This document shows, one piece after another, positions 52,294 through 60,449 of a DNA stretch of 64,000 nucleotides. The position numbers and the translations under genes are program-made. The notes beneath the pieces are model-generated. The model had not been told where the DNA came from. It did no database searches and saw nothing but the letters and a program-made list of their open reading frames with translations. The stretch is from Paenibacillus_F sp047238265 (GTDB lineage: Bacteria; Bacillota; Bacilli; Paenibacillales; NBRC-103111), in contig NZ_JBDFMM010000001.1 of NCBI RefSeq assembly GCF_047238265.1, forward strand, positions 2,480,001 through 2,544,000, read 5' to 3'. Position 1 is the first letter of the stretch, and every line of letters starts with the position of its first letter.

Positions 52294-54366
52294 ATGTTAC
52301 GAAACGGAAAGACGCTGGCGGGAATCGGGGGGATTTTCCTTCTTCTGCTTTTGTCGGCCTGCAGTCAGGAAGAAACGCCGCAGCACGCTTTCGAAGCTTA
52401 TGTGAACGGCTGGAAGGATCACAATTACGCAGCGATGTACGACAAATTGTCGCCGGAGTCGCAAACCAAAATCAGCAAAGACGATTTCGTTAAAAAATAC
52501 GACAGCGTGTATAAAGGAATCGGAATGACGGATTTGACCGTCAAACCGGCTTTCTCCGAAGAACTGCAAAAAGCGGTAAAAAATAAGGACGAAGTTTCGG
52601 TTCCTTTTCATGTGGAGCTGAACACGCTCGCCGGCCCGGTGAAATTCGACCAGACCGCCCGTCTGGTGAAGGGCAAGCAAGAGAAGGCTACCGTCTGGCA
52701 GGTCGACTGGTCTCCTTCCTATCTTTTTCCCCAATTGAAGGATGGGGATAAGGTAAGAGTCCAGAGCACCGAAGCGGTGCGGGGAGAAATCGTGGACAGG
52801 CGCGGCAACAAGCTCGCCTATAACGGCCCGGCCAAGCAGATCGGGGTCGTGCCCGGCAAACTGGGCAATGCGGCGGAGCAGACCAAAGCGAAGCTGGCGG
52901 AGAAGCTCGGGATGAAGGCCGAGGAGATCAACCAGAAGCTGTCGGCCTCCTGGGTGAAGCCGGAGTCGTTCGTGCCGCTCGCGTACATTCAGGACGGAGA
53001 AACGGAATCTTATACGAAGCTGCCCGGCGTCACGTTCAGCAGCAAAGAGATCCGGACCTATCCGTTTGACGAAGCAGCGGCTCATTTGACCGGATATATC
53101 GGACAGATCAGTGCGGAGGAGCTGAAAAAGCTTGAAAGCGAAGGGTACCGCACGGGCGACGTTATCGGAAAAGCGGGACTGGAGCAGATCTACGAGAAGC
53201 AGCTCAAGGGTCAGGCCGGTTATAAAATTTTCGTTACGGGAGCCGACGGCACCGAGAAAGAAACGCTGGCCGAGAAAGAAATGGTCCCCGGACAGACAAT
53301 AACGCTCAGCATCGACGCCGATCTCCAGAAGCTGGTCTACGAGCAGATGAAAAAAGATGCGGGATCGGCTGCCGCCATTCAGCCTCTCACGGGCGAAGTA
53401 CTCGCGCTCGTGAGCAGTCCGTCTTACAATCCGAACGCCTTTGTGAAAGGCATATCCGGATCGCAGTATAAGCAGCTCAGCGAGGACCCCAAGAAGCCGT
53501 TCCTGAACCGCTTTACGAGAACATTCTCACCCGGTTCGGCTTTTAAAATGCTCACGGCAGCGGTTGCGATTGACGGCGGGGTGCTGAATCCCGACGAGGC
53601 GAAGACGATCAAAGGGCTGCGCTGGACGAAGGACGCATCCTGGGGCAACTACTATGTGACCCGTGTGCATGACTCCAGTCCGGTCAACCTGCAGAGTGCG
53701 CTTACGAACTCGGACAACATTTATTTCGCCCAGGCCGCTCTGGAGCTGGGGAAAGACAAGTTTTCCGAGTCTTCCGCCAAATTCGGCATCGGTGAGAAGC
53801 TTCCGCTGCCCTATGCGTTCGATATCTCCCAGCTTTACAACAAGCAGATCGCAAACGATATCCAGCTTGCTGACTCCGGTTACGGACAGGGTGAAGTGAC
53901 GATGACTTCCCTGCACATCGCTTTGACTTACTCGGCGCTTGTGAATCAGGGAAACATCATCTATCCGTCGCTTTTGAAGGAAGACAAAGGCAAGGAGCAG
54001 TACTGGAAGTCGTCGGTAATGAAGCCGGTAACGGCCGAGCTGCTGAAGAAGGATCTTGTCGAAGCGGTCAAGGACCCGCGCGGAGTGGGTCGTGGAGCTG
54101 CCGTACCGGGCAAGCAGATCGCCGGCAAAACGGGCACGGCCGAGCTTAAAAAGAGCAAAGGGGAAGAAGGGCAGGAGAACGGCTGGTTTGTCGGTTTCGA
54201 TGCGGCCGATCCGCAAGCTGCTCGTCTCGATGATGATCGAAGACGTAAAAGGAAGAGGAGGAAGCGGCTATATCACCTCCAGAGTAAAAGCCGTCTTCCA
54301 GCAGTATGCCAACGGAATCAATTAAACACCGGCAGAAAAGAGTCTCTCCTCTCCTTAACAAAATAG
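52294..54366 (+). CDS. class B penicillin-binding protein, MecA/PBP3 type, frameshifted near the C-terminus
   Basis: 690 residues as read. Lipoprotein signal ('LLLLSACSQ', Cys 23), NTF2-like MecA_N domain (about 25-145), PBP dimer domain (about 150-310) and transpeptidase domain with S415-A-F-K418 ('FSPGSAFKML'), S473-D-N475 and K612-T-G-T. This is the low-affinity PBP architecture of MecA and B. subtilis PbpC. Near 54210 the frame slips: the alternative frame reads 'KLLVSMMIEDVKGRGGSGYI', 'RVKAVFQQYANGIN', stopping at 54325, as in homologues. The intact gene would be about 676 residues; deletion of one base restores it. It follows the class D beta-lactamase and may provide beta-lactam tolerance. 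Confidence 0.9.
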   Translation: MLRNGKTLAGIGGIFLLLLLSACSQEETPQHAFEAYVNGWKDHNYAAMYDKLSPESQTKISKDDFVKKYDSVYKGIGMTDLTVKPAFSEELQKAVKNKDEVSVPFHVELNTLAGPVKFDQTARLVKGKQEKATVWQVDWSPSYLFPQLKDGDKVRVQSTEAVRGEIVDRRGNKLAYNGPAKQIGVVPGKLGNAAEQTKAKLAEKLGMKAEEINQKLSASWVKPESFVPLAYIQDGETESYTKLPGVTFSSKEIRTYPFDEAAAHLTGYIGQISAEELKKLESEGYRTGDVIGKAGLEQIYEKQLKGQAGYKIFVTGADGTEKETLAEKEMVPGQTITLSIDADLQKLVYEQMKKDAGSAAAIQPLTGEVLALVSSPSYNPNAFVKGISGSQYKQLSEDPKKPFLNRFTRTFSPGSAFKMLTAAVAIDGGVLNPDEAKTIKGLRWTKDASWGNYYVTRVHDSSPVNLQSALTNSDNIYFAQAALELGKDKFSESSAKFGIGEKLPLPYAFDISQLYNKQIANDIQLADSGYGQGEVTMTSLHIALTYSALVNQGNIIYPSLLKEDKGKEQYWKSSVMKPVTAELLKKDLVEAVKDPRGVGRGAAVPGKQIAGKTGTAELKKSKGEEGQENGWFVGFDAADPQAARLDDDRRRKRKRRKRLYHLQSKSRLPAVCQRNQLNTGRKESLLSLTK

Positions 54367-54481
54367 TTCCCGCTTCTGCTGGGCGGTTGGGACGGCGGGT
54401 GTAGAGGCTCTTTTAACCGGGTAATATAGAAGAAGATGTTCCCGGCCTTACGGGAACCGATTCAAGAAAGGAGTGTGCCGG

Positions 54482-54736
54482 ATGGATGCCAAAGAAATGG
54501 AAGAACAGCTGATCCGCAAACTGACGGAAGGCGAGATGGAGGAAGAAAACAAAGAAGAATCCGCGAGAAAACGGCTGCCTGCCAAGACGGAAATCCGCAT
54601 ACAAGCGACAATTGATCCCGTCGTCGAGGAAACCCGCAAATACCGCGAAATGGCCGAAGAGCTTGACGGACGTTATGACCGGTATACGCACCTGCTGGAG
54701 GATAAAAGACCGGATTCATCCAAAGATCAGTCTTGA
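54482..54736 (+). CDS. small hypothetical protein
   Basis: 84 residues from the ATG at 54482, following AAAGGAG. The sequence is highly charged with Lys/Glu-rich helical character ('DAKEMEEQLIRKLTEGEMEE') and no membrane segment. Function unknown. A terminator (54746-54778) closes this small unit. Confidence 0.6.
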   Translation: MDAKEMEEQLIRKLTEGEMEEENKEESARKRLPAKTEIRIQATIDPVVEETRKYREMAEELDGRYDRYTHLLEDKRPDSSKDQS

Positions 54737-54745
54737 ACGACAGAA

Positions 54746-54778
54746 AATAACCCGCCTGTATTGCCAGGCGGGTTATTC
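54746..54778 (+). terminator. hairpin after the small hypothetical gene
   Basis: AATAACCCGCCTg and GGCGGGTTATT form a stem. The T tail is weak. Confidence 0.6.
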
Positions 54779-55032
54779 GTGTTTGGCGGCAGCTTATTTG
54801 CTGAGGCAGAGGTTGAGAGCGGGAGGCAGCCGGATGGACCGGCATGTTTCGCAAATAACGAAGAATCCGGTAACTTTTTTCTTTCTCAATCGTTCTTATC
54901 AGTGTATGTAAAAAAATCCCGGATAAATGTGCGGCTGTGAGAAAGCACAAAAAACCAAACAGACACCTGCAAGAGGCGCCTGTTCGAACGTTCGTCTGCT
55001 TATTATAGCGGAGCTAGAGTGTGTTCGGTAAC

Positions 55033-55176
55033 TTAGTACAGGAACGTGCGGCTGATGATAACCAGCAGAATGAAGAGAACCAGAATAGCCGCCGTGCTCG
55101 TGAAAGCTCCACCGTAGCCGCCGCCGCAACCTACTCCAACTCCAACTCCTGCTCCTACTCCTCCAACGTAACCCAT
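55033..55176 (-). CDS. YjcZ family sporulation-associated microprotein
   Basis: 47 residues: an N-terminal Gly/Val-rich stretch ('GYVGGVGAGVGVGVGCGGGY'), then a single C-terminal membrane helix ('TAAILVLFILLVII') ending in 'SRTFLY'. The ATG at 55176 follows GAGGAG, and the stop is TAA at 55033. This is the layout of YjcZ/YtzL-type peptides of spore-forming Bacilli, which are small membrane proteins made in sporulating cells. Too short for ordinary gene tracks; on the opposite strand from its neighbours. Confidence 0.85.
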   Translation of the reverse strand: MGYVGGVGAGVGVGVGCGGGYGGAFTSTAAILVLFILLVIISRTFLY

Positions 55177-55436
55177 ATCGATCCAACTCCTCGTGTTTTA
55201 ATTGACTTTACCGTACAACATATGACGGAAAGCGGGGAGGCGATTGTGCGAATGACCCGTATGGGAATAAGCCGGAGCGAAAAAGGGAGTGGAGAAGCAG
55301 ATGGTTTTATGGAATATTATGGATGAATAAGTTACAAAAAATTAATGTTTAAGAAGCCGGATGCGGGAGGAAGCGGACGGACCGGGATGGAACCTTATAA
55401 AGTCTTCTTTATTATGAAAAAGGGGTTATCGGCAGT

Positions 55437-56603
55437 ATGAAGAAAGCGATCAAAATTTTTCTAGCTCTTCTCCTCGTTGCGGGATCGATTTACCTGGTGC
55501 GCGAAAGCGCTCCGCGTTTTACCTACAAAGACCAGGTTGCCGTGCTTTTGTATCACCACATCAGCGAGACGGACACGAGCAGCGTCACGATTACTCCGGC
55601 GTTGTTCCGCAGCCAGCTCACTTTTCTGAAGAAAGAAAAGTATCACTTTATTACGCTCCAGCAGTTCAAAAGCTTTATGGCGGGTGGGGATGTGCCGGAA
55701 AATGCCGTCCTGGTAACGTTTGACGACGGGTATGAAAGTCTTTATGACCAGGCTTATCCCGTGCTGAAGGAGCTCCAGGTTCCGGCCGTTAATTTCGAAA
55801 TTACGGGTACGCTGGCGAACCCCCGCTCGCGAAAGCTTCATTTTCTCGACGAAGGGCAACTGCGGACGATCGCAACGGATCGCGACGCGGGTATTTCCTG
55901 CCAGTGTCATTCCGACAGCATGCACGATAAGCAGAACGGCAAGCCGCTGCTGACGACGAACATTGTGACGGACGGCAGGCGGGAGACGGAGGAACAGTAC
56001 GAGAAGCGGGTGATCGACGACGCCCTCGACTGTAAGAAGAAACTGAAAAAAGCCGGAGAACAGGAAGTCGACTCCTACGCATATCCGTACGGTTATTACG
56101 ATAAGCGGGCAACCTCGCTCCTTCAGAGTGTCGGGTACAAATACGGTTTCACGGTTCTTAGCGAGATGACGACGAGAGCCGACGATCCCATGCAGATTTC
56201 CCGCATCACGGCCGGAAGCCCGGACATTACCCCCCAGGTCCTGAACCGGACTATCCAGCGCAACGTGATGGACTTTAACGGGGATTACAATTACTTGCCC
56301 CTCCGCGATACGCTGAAAGATCTGGGCGGTACGATGACCCGGAATAAAGACCGTACGGTCACGTTCTACCTCCATGGCAAGCCCTATAAGCTGGATGCCG
56401 GATCGGGCACCATCGAAACCGAAGGAAAGCAGATTCCGCTTAAACATCCGCTTCTGTTAAAATCTCGCAAAGCGTATATTCATTTTAAAGATTTGGAGAA
56501 TGTGCTGGGTGTCCGAATCGCGCATAATCCTCTGCGCAATTCTTTTTTCGAACGTCTGACACCGGCTAAATCAAAAATGAATGAAACGCTTACAAAATCA
56601 TAG
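55437..56603 (+). CDS. polysaccharide deacetylase family protein
   Basis: 388 residues. N-terminal signal anchor ('FLALLLVAGSIYL'). NodB-homology domain with 'VAVLLYHHISETD', the catalytic 'VTFDDGYESLYDQAYP' near residue 98 and 'SYAYPYGYYDKRATSLLQSV' near residue 213. The C-terminal part ('RNKDRTVTFYLHGKPYKL') resembles a copper-amine-oxidase-like stalk domain. Likely modifies cell-wall or surface polysaccharide outside the membrane; the natural substrate is not predictable. Confidence 0.92.
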   Translation: MKKAIKIFLALLLVAGSIYLVRESAPRFTYKDQVAVLLYHHISETDTSSVTITPALFRSQLTFLKKEKYHFITLQQFKSFMAGGDVPENAVLVTFDDGYESLYDQAYPVLKELQVPAVNFEITGTLANPRSRKLHFLDEGQLRTIATDRDAGISCQCHSDSMHDKQNGKPLLTTNIVTDGRRETEEQYEKRVIDDALDCKKKLKKAGEQEVDSYAYPYGYYDKRATSLLQSVGYKYGFTVLSEMTTRADDPMQISRITAGSPDITPQVLNRTIQRNVMDFNGDYNYLPLRDTLKDLGGTMTRNKDRTVTFYLHGKPYKLDAGSGTIETEGKQIPLKHPLLLKSRKAYIHFKDLENVLGVRIAHNPLRNSFFERLTPAKSKMNETLTKS

Positions 56604-56968
56604 ATAATGTTAGAAAACGCAAGAAAACAGGTGGAAGAAACCGCTTAAACGGTTCTTTCGCCTATTTTCGATATTTTCTGAATATTTACAATAGTTTAAT
56701 ATTTGGAGTAATATAAAGCCAAGGAGGAACACAAACAATAAACGGCTACAAGGACATTAACACTTAACATGTCAGCCAGGGGTGATCCCTATAGGACCAT
56801 AACCATCCGAAGTCATCCGAATTTCAGACTACAGGAAGGGAGATGAATCCGTTGGACCCAGTTAGCGAAGCATGCCCTTAATAATCGCAGTCGAGGCATG
56901 CGGGAACCCAGGAACCGAATGAAGAAGAATGGAGTGTAAACAAACAATTGAATACGTTCAATCAAGCA
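56604..56968 (+). other. intergenic region with ribosome-binding-like motif and possible RNA structure
   Basis: Contains AAGGAGGAAC at 56721-56730 without a start codon, an AGGG/CCCT hairpin at about 56778-56791, and GCATGCC/GGCATGC arms at 56870-56902. Elements such as GGGTGATCCC and CGGGAACCCAGGAACCG look like a structured leader, but it does not fit a riboswitch class I know, and no plus-strand gene follows. Unexplained. Confidence 0.3.
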
Positions 56969-57008
56969 TAGGGGCCTGCCGATTATCACGGATAACCGGG
57001 GCCCCTAT
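56969..57008. terminator. strong hairpin between convergent genes
   Basis: ATAGGGGC...GCCCCTAT with an inner CCG/CGG and ATTATC/GATAA pairing spans 40 bases beyond the serS stop. The tail is not U-rich, so efficiency is uncertain. Confidence 0.5.
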
Positions 57009-57075
57009 TTACGTGTCTGAAAGTTTCGAAACGGTACCGGAAGGGAGCCGGAACGACGGAATTTTCCCGCCGTTC

Positions 57076-58362
57076 TTATTCGTGCACGGCCCGGATTTCT
57101 GCGAGACCGTTCATGTATTTTCTCAGCGCCTCGGGTATGCGGATCGAGCCGTCCTCCTGCTGATGATTCTCAAGCAGCGGGATGAGAATACGCGGCGAGG
57201 CGACCGCCGTGTTGTTCAGCGTATACGCGTAGCTCAGCCGGCCCTCGGCGTTCCGGTAGCGGATATTCGAACGGCGGGCCTGGAAATCGAGCAGGTTCGA
57301 CGACGAATGCGTTTCCCCGTAGGCACCTCTGCTCGGCATCCACGTCTCGATGTCGTACTGCTTATACGTTTTTTGGCCCATATCCCCGGCGCAAACCGCG
57401 ACTACCCGATAGGGCAGCTCCAGCAGCCTCATCAATTCTTCCGCGTTCTTAGTAATTTCCCAAAGAAGAACATCCGATTTCTCCAGATCGCTCTCGCAAA
57501 TAATTACCTGCTCCACCTTGGCGAACTGATGGACGCGGTACAACCCGTGGACATCTCTGCCGGCCGACCCGACCTCACTCCTGAAACAGAGGGAGACGGC
57601 GGCCATTTTTACGGGCTCCGCAAGATCCACGATTTCATTGCTGTAATAGGAGACGAGCGGGACCTCCGAGGTGCCGACCAGCCATTTGTCTTCTTCGGCC
57701 AGCTTGAACGTCTGATCCTCCCCGAGCGGAAAATAGCCCGTGTTCAGCAGCGCTTCCTCGCGTGCCATCAGCGGCACATCCACCGGCATAAAGCCTTTCC
57801 CGATGAGCAGATCCAGGGCAAGCTGCTGAACCGCACGATGCAGCAGCACTCCCGCGCCGGTCAAATAGTATTGGCGGGGGCCGGCTGTTTTCACGCCGCG
57901 CGGGATGTCGATCATGCGGTGAAGGTTTCCCAGCGCCACATGATCCATCGGCTCGAACGTGAATTCGGGGAGAGCGCCTGCCCGGTACAGCTCGATATTA
58001 TCCTTGTCGGATTGTCCGGCCGGCGTATCGGGCGAAACGGGGTTTGGCACGCGCAGCATAGCCGCCAAGTAAGCCTTCTCGGTTACCCGATACGCCGCCT
58101 CGCGTTCGTTCAAGCACAGATGAATGTCTTTTACCGCTTGTTTCTTTCCGGCTGCCTCCGTATGGCCGCCCTGTTTAAGAAGCGTGCCGATTTCCCCGGT
58201 AAGCACATTGCGTCTCTTCCGCAGTTCCTCGATTTCCGCCAGTTGGCTCCGCCGTTCCTCGTCCATTCTCAGAAGTTCCGTGACGGATACTTCGATTCCT
58301 TTCTGCCGGGCAGCGTACTCGACTTCCGCTTGATGGGCCCGTATCCATTTTAAGTCTAACAT
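57076..58362 (-). CDS. serS: seryl-tRNA synthetase
   Basis: About 428 residues; ATG at 58362 after AAAGGAG. Class II synthetase: N-terminal coiled-coil arm ('ARQKGIEVSVTELLRMDEER' onward), motif 2 'LCFRSEVGSAGRDVHGLYRV' with 'HQFAKVEQVI', and motif 3 'NNTAVASPRILIPLLENHQQ'. It charges tRNA-Ser and is the only gene in its unit, controlled by a T-box upstream. Confidence 0.96.
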   Translation of the reverse strand: MLDLKWIRAHQAEVEYAARQKGIEVSVTELLRMDEERRSQLAEIEELRKRRNVLTGEIGTLLKQGGHTEAAGKKQAVKDIHLCLNEREAAYRVTEKAYLAAMLRVPNPVSPDTPAGQSDKDNIELYRAGALPEFTFEPMDHVALGNLHRMIDIPRGVKTAGPRQYYLTGAGVLLHRAVQQLALDLLIGKGFMPVDVPLMAREEALLNTGYFPLGEDQTFKLAEEDKWLVGTSEVPLVSYYSNEIVDLAEPVKMAAVSLCFRSEVGSAGRDVHGLYRVHQFAKVEQVIICESDLEKSDVLLWEITKNAEELMRLLELPYRVVAVCAGDMGQKTYKQYDIETWMPSRGAYGETHSSSNLLDFQARRSNIRYRNAEGRLSYAYTLNNTAVASPRILIPLLENHQQEDGSIRIPEALRKYMNGLAEIRAVHE

Positions 58363-58382
58363 GGCACCGCACTCCTTTTTTT

Positions 58383-58612
58383 TGACATACAAAAAGCGCC
58401 CGTTGTCTTTATGGGACGAGGAGCGCTTTTATGTTCTCGCGGTGCCACCCAAATTGACCGGACGACGATAGTGCCGTCCAATCCACTTTAGTTCCGCGGT
58501 AACGGGCGGACCCGGTTAACTTAGGAGAAGCGCCATGCTTCCCCTTGGCGAAAACGCCTCCGAGTTGGAATCTCTTCATGGGCGTGATACCGATATCAAT
58601 GATTTTGATTAG
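58383..58612 (-). promoter_or_regulatory. T-box leader of serS
   Basis: On the minus strand the conserved T-box GGGTGGCACCGCGAGAACA is at 58432-58451 (read in reverse) followed by a terminator with arms AAGCGC and GCGCTTTTTG around 58388-58430. Upstream stems (GGCGTTTTCGCC, GAAGCATGGCGCTTC) match a compact stem I. The serine specifier was not assigned with confidence. Confidence 0.9.
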
Positions 58613-58790
58613 TATATACCAGGTCTGCGCAGCTTTCAACCCCCTCGCCAGAATGAGGCGTATACACCGGGATTGCACGATTGTGGCGCTGTGCGAAACC
58701 CATCCTCCGGCAGGCTTGTTTTTTTCTTTATGACAAATGAAGACAATTTCCGTTATTTTCCGTAAAATAAACGCAGGGAGGTGTCGGGGT

Positions 58791-59807
58791 TTGCATTTTT
58801 TTCTGCGTTATGCCCACCGGATTTTACGTTTGAGTAACGGGCTGCTGGCAGTTTTTGCCCTGGTGTTTGTGCTGCTCGCCTCGGTGCTCGCTTACTGGCT
58901 GGAGCCGGACACGTTCGAGTCATGGTTCAACAGTTTGTACTGGGTTATGACAACGATGGCGACCGTCGGGTACGGCGATTATTTTATGAAAACGGCTCTG
59001 GGCAAGCTGTTCACGATCTTTCTGTATTTGTTCGGAATCGGACTTCTCAGTCTTGTGATCGGAAAAATCATTGATGCCTTTGCGACTTTGAAAATAAGGA
59101 GGGAAACCGGAAAAGTGAACTATCATGGCCGCGGTCACATCGTCGTGATCACCTGGAATAAGAAAGCTTATTCCGCCGTTGAAGAACTTATCGCTTCAGA
59201 CCCCGAGCTGGAAATCGTCATTATCGATGAAAACGAGAAAATCCCGTACGACCACAAAAAGGTTCATTACGTTAGCGGCGATCCCACTTCGGACAAGACG
59301 TTAACCCGGGCCGGGCTGGATAAAGCCAGATCGGCCATCATATTCGCGGATGAAACGAGCACTGATTCGTCTCTGGTGGACGGCAAAACGCTGCTAATCG
59401 CGGCCAGCATCGAAAGACTCGCACCGGATGTGTATACGACCGCGGAAATTATGTCGGAGAAGCATATCCAGAACTTCCGGCATGTAAAAGTAAACGATTT
59501 CATTCTTTCGCACGATGCGGTTTCCATGCTGGCTGTCCGGTCGGCGCTTAACGAAGGCAGCGTAGAGCTTTATATGCAGCTCATCAGCAGGCAGTATGGG
59601 GGAGAAATTTACGAAGTGCCGGTCAATCCGGCTTGGACGACTTATCACGACGCCTTTCAGGATCTGCTAAAAAAAGGGGCGACTCTGCTCGCCGACCGCC
59701 AGGATTTGAGCATCAATACACGGCTGAACGACCCGATTCCGGCGGACGCGAAACTGTTCGTCGTATGTTCGCCCGAGACGTACAAGCATTTGCGTGAAGA
59801 TACATAA
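58791..59807 (+). CDS. potassium channel family protein with RCK/TrkA-N domain
   Basis: About 338 residues. The TTG at 58791 is placed eight bases after GGGAGGTG; upstream in-frame ATG at 58737 has no such site. Two membrane helices flank a selectivity filter 'TMATVGYGDYF' (TVGYGD). A cytoplasmic TrkA-N domain ('GRGHIVVITWNKKAYSAVEE', 'VHYVSGDPTSDKTLTRAGLD') follows. Conducts K+ under control of a nucleotide ligand such as NAD(H) or c-di-AMP, as in YugO-type channels; the ligand is inferred. Confidence 0.93.
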   Translation: MHFFLRYAHRILRLSNGLLAVFALVFVLLASVLAYWLEPDTFESWFNSLYWVMTTMATVGYGDYFMKTALGKLFTIFLYLFGIGLLSLVIGKIIDAFATLKIRRETGKVNYHGRGHIVVITWNKKAYSAVEELIASDPELEIVIIDENEKIPYDHKKVHYVSGDPTSDKTLTRAGLDKARSAIIFADETSTDSSLVDGKTLLIAASIERLAPDVYTTAEIMSEKHIQNFRHVKVNDFILSHDAVSMLAVRSALNEGSVELYMQLISRQYGGEIYEVPVNPAWTTYHDAFQDLLKKGATLLADRQDLSINTRLNDPIPADAKLFVVCSPETYKHLREDT

Positions 59808-59892
59808 CGAAGGAAACTTGTACCAAAATGCTGTTTCTAAATAAGTTAAACCGATTGTCGCAAGGTACTAATTATTTTAAAGGAGCGTTTTT

Positions 59893-60267
59893 ATGGCATT
59901 TAAGAGAGAATATGAGTTTGAATTACCGAGAGGGTTTGAAGATAGCAGTGGAAATGTTCATAAAAGAGGAATAATGAGACTTGCGACCGCCGCGGATGAA
60001 ATTATGCCAATGAGAGATCCGCGCGTTCAAGCTAATCCCGAATATCATATTGTCATTTTATTTACAAGAGTCATCACTAGGTTAGGCGATCTTCCAATGA
60101 TTGACGCCAAAGTAATTGAAAATTTGTTTGTAATTGACCTTGAATTTTTGCGAGATTTCTACAGGAGAATCAATGAAGGTGAAAATCCGCGATGGCCGGC
60201 CAGATGTCCAAAATGTGAGCATGAATTCATGGCTCCATTTCCATTTGGAGTTAAAAAAGAAGACTAA
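59893..60267 (+). CDS. phage-tail/contractile-injection assembly protein-like, orphan
   Basis: 124 residues; ATG after AAAGGAGCG. The pattern 'REYEFELPRGFEDSSGNVHK', 'IMRLATAADEIMPMRDPRVQ' and 'VITRLGDLPMIDAKVIENLF' resembles the small tail assembly-chaperone-like proteins found beside phage tails and extracellular contractile injection systems. A C-terminal Cys pair ('CPKCEHEF') may bind metal. No sheath, tube or baseplate genes are nearby, so it is an orphan. Composition is more AT-rich than the neighbours, consistent with transfer. Confidence 0.6.
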   Translation: MAFKREYEFELPRGFEDSSGNVHKRGIMRLATAADEIMPMRDPRVQANPEYHIVILFTRVITRLGDLPMIDAKVIENLFVIDLEFLRDFYRRINEGENPRWPARCPKCEHEFMAPFPFGVKKED

Positions 60268-60368
60268 TATTTTAAAAAGTCATTGCAAGACTCTAAGAAA
60301 CGATACCTGTTAACAATCATAAAAACGGCTTCAGCTCTCTTCAAGGAGAGCATCTCCTGATTTTGGAT

Positions 60369-60400
60369 AAAAAAGAGCGGGTGACTGCTCTTTTTTTTGT
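60369..60400. terminator. bidirectional intrinsic terminator
   Basis: AAAAAAGAGC, loop gggtgact, GCTCTTTTTTTT upstream of the PLD-family gene and after the orphan tail-like gene. Confidence 0.88.
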
Positions 60401-60449
60401 TTAAAAAAGTAGTAGAATGGGCCGCAGATAAGGGAGAGAAGGGGTAATC

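Noticed and set aside
56750..56935. c-di-AMP (ydaO-type) riboswitch
   Set aside because: GGGTGATCC and GGGAACCC resemble parts of that class, but the order of conserved blocks does not fit and no downstream gene is present.
56929..58353. 474-codon plus-strand open frame
   Set aside because: Antisense shadow of serS; the minus strand encodes an unmistakable seryl-tRNA synthetase.
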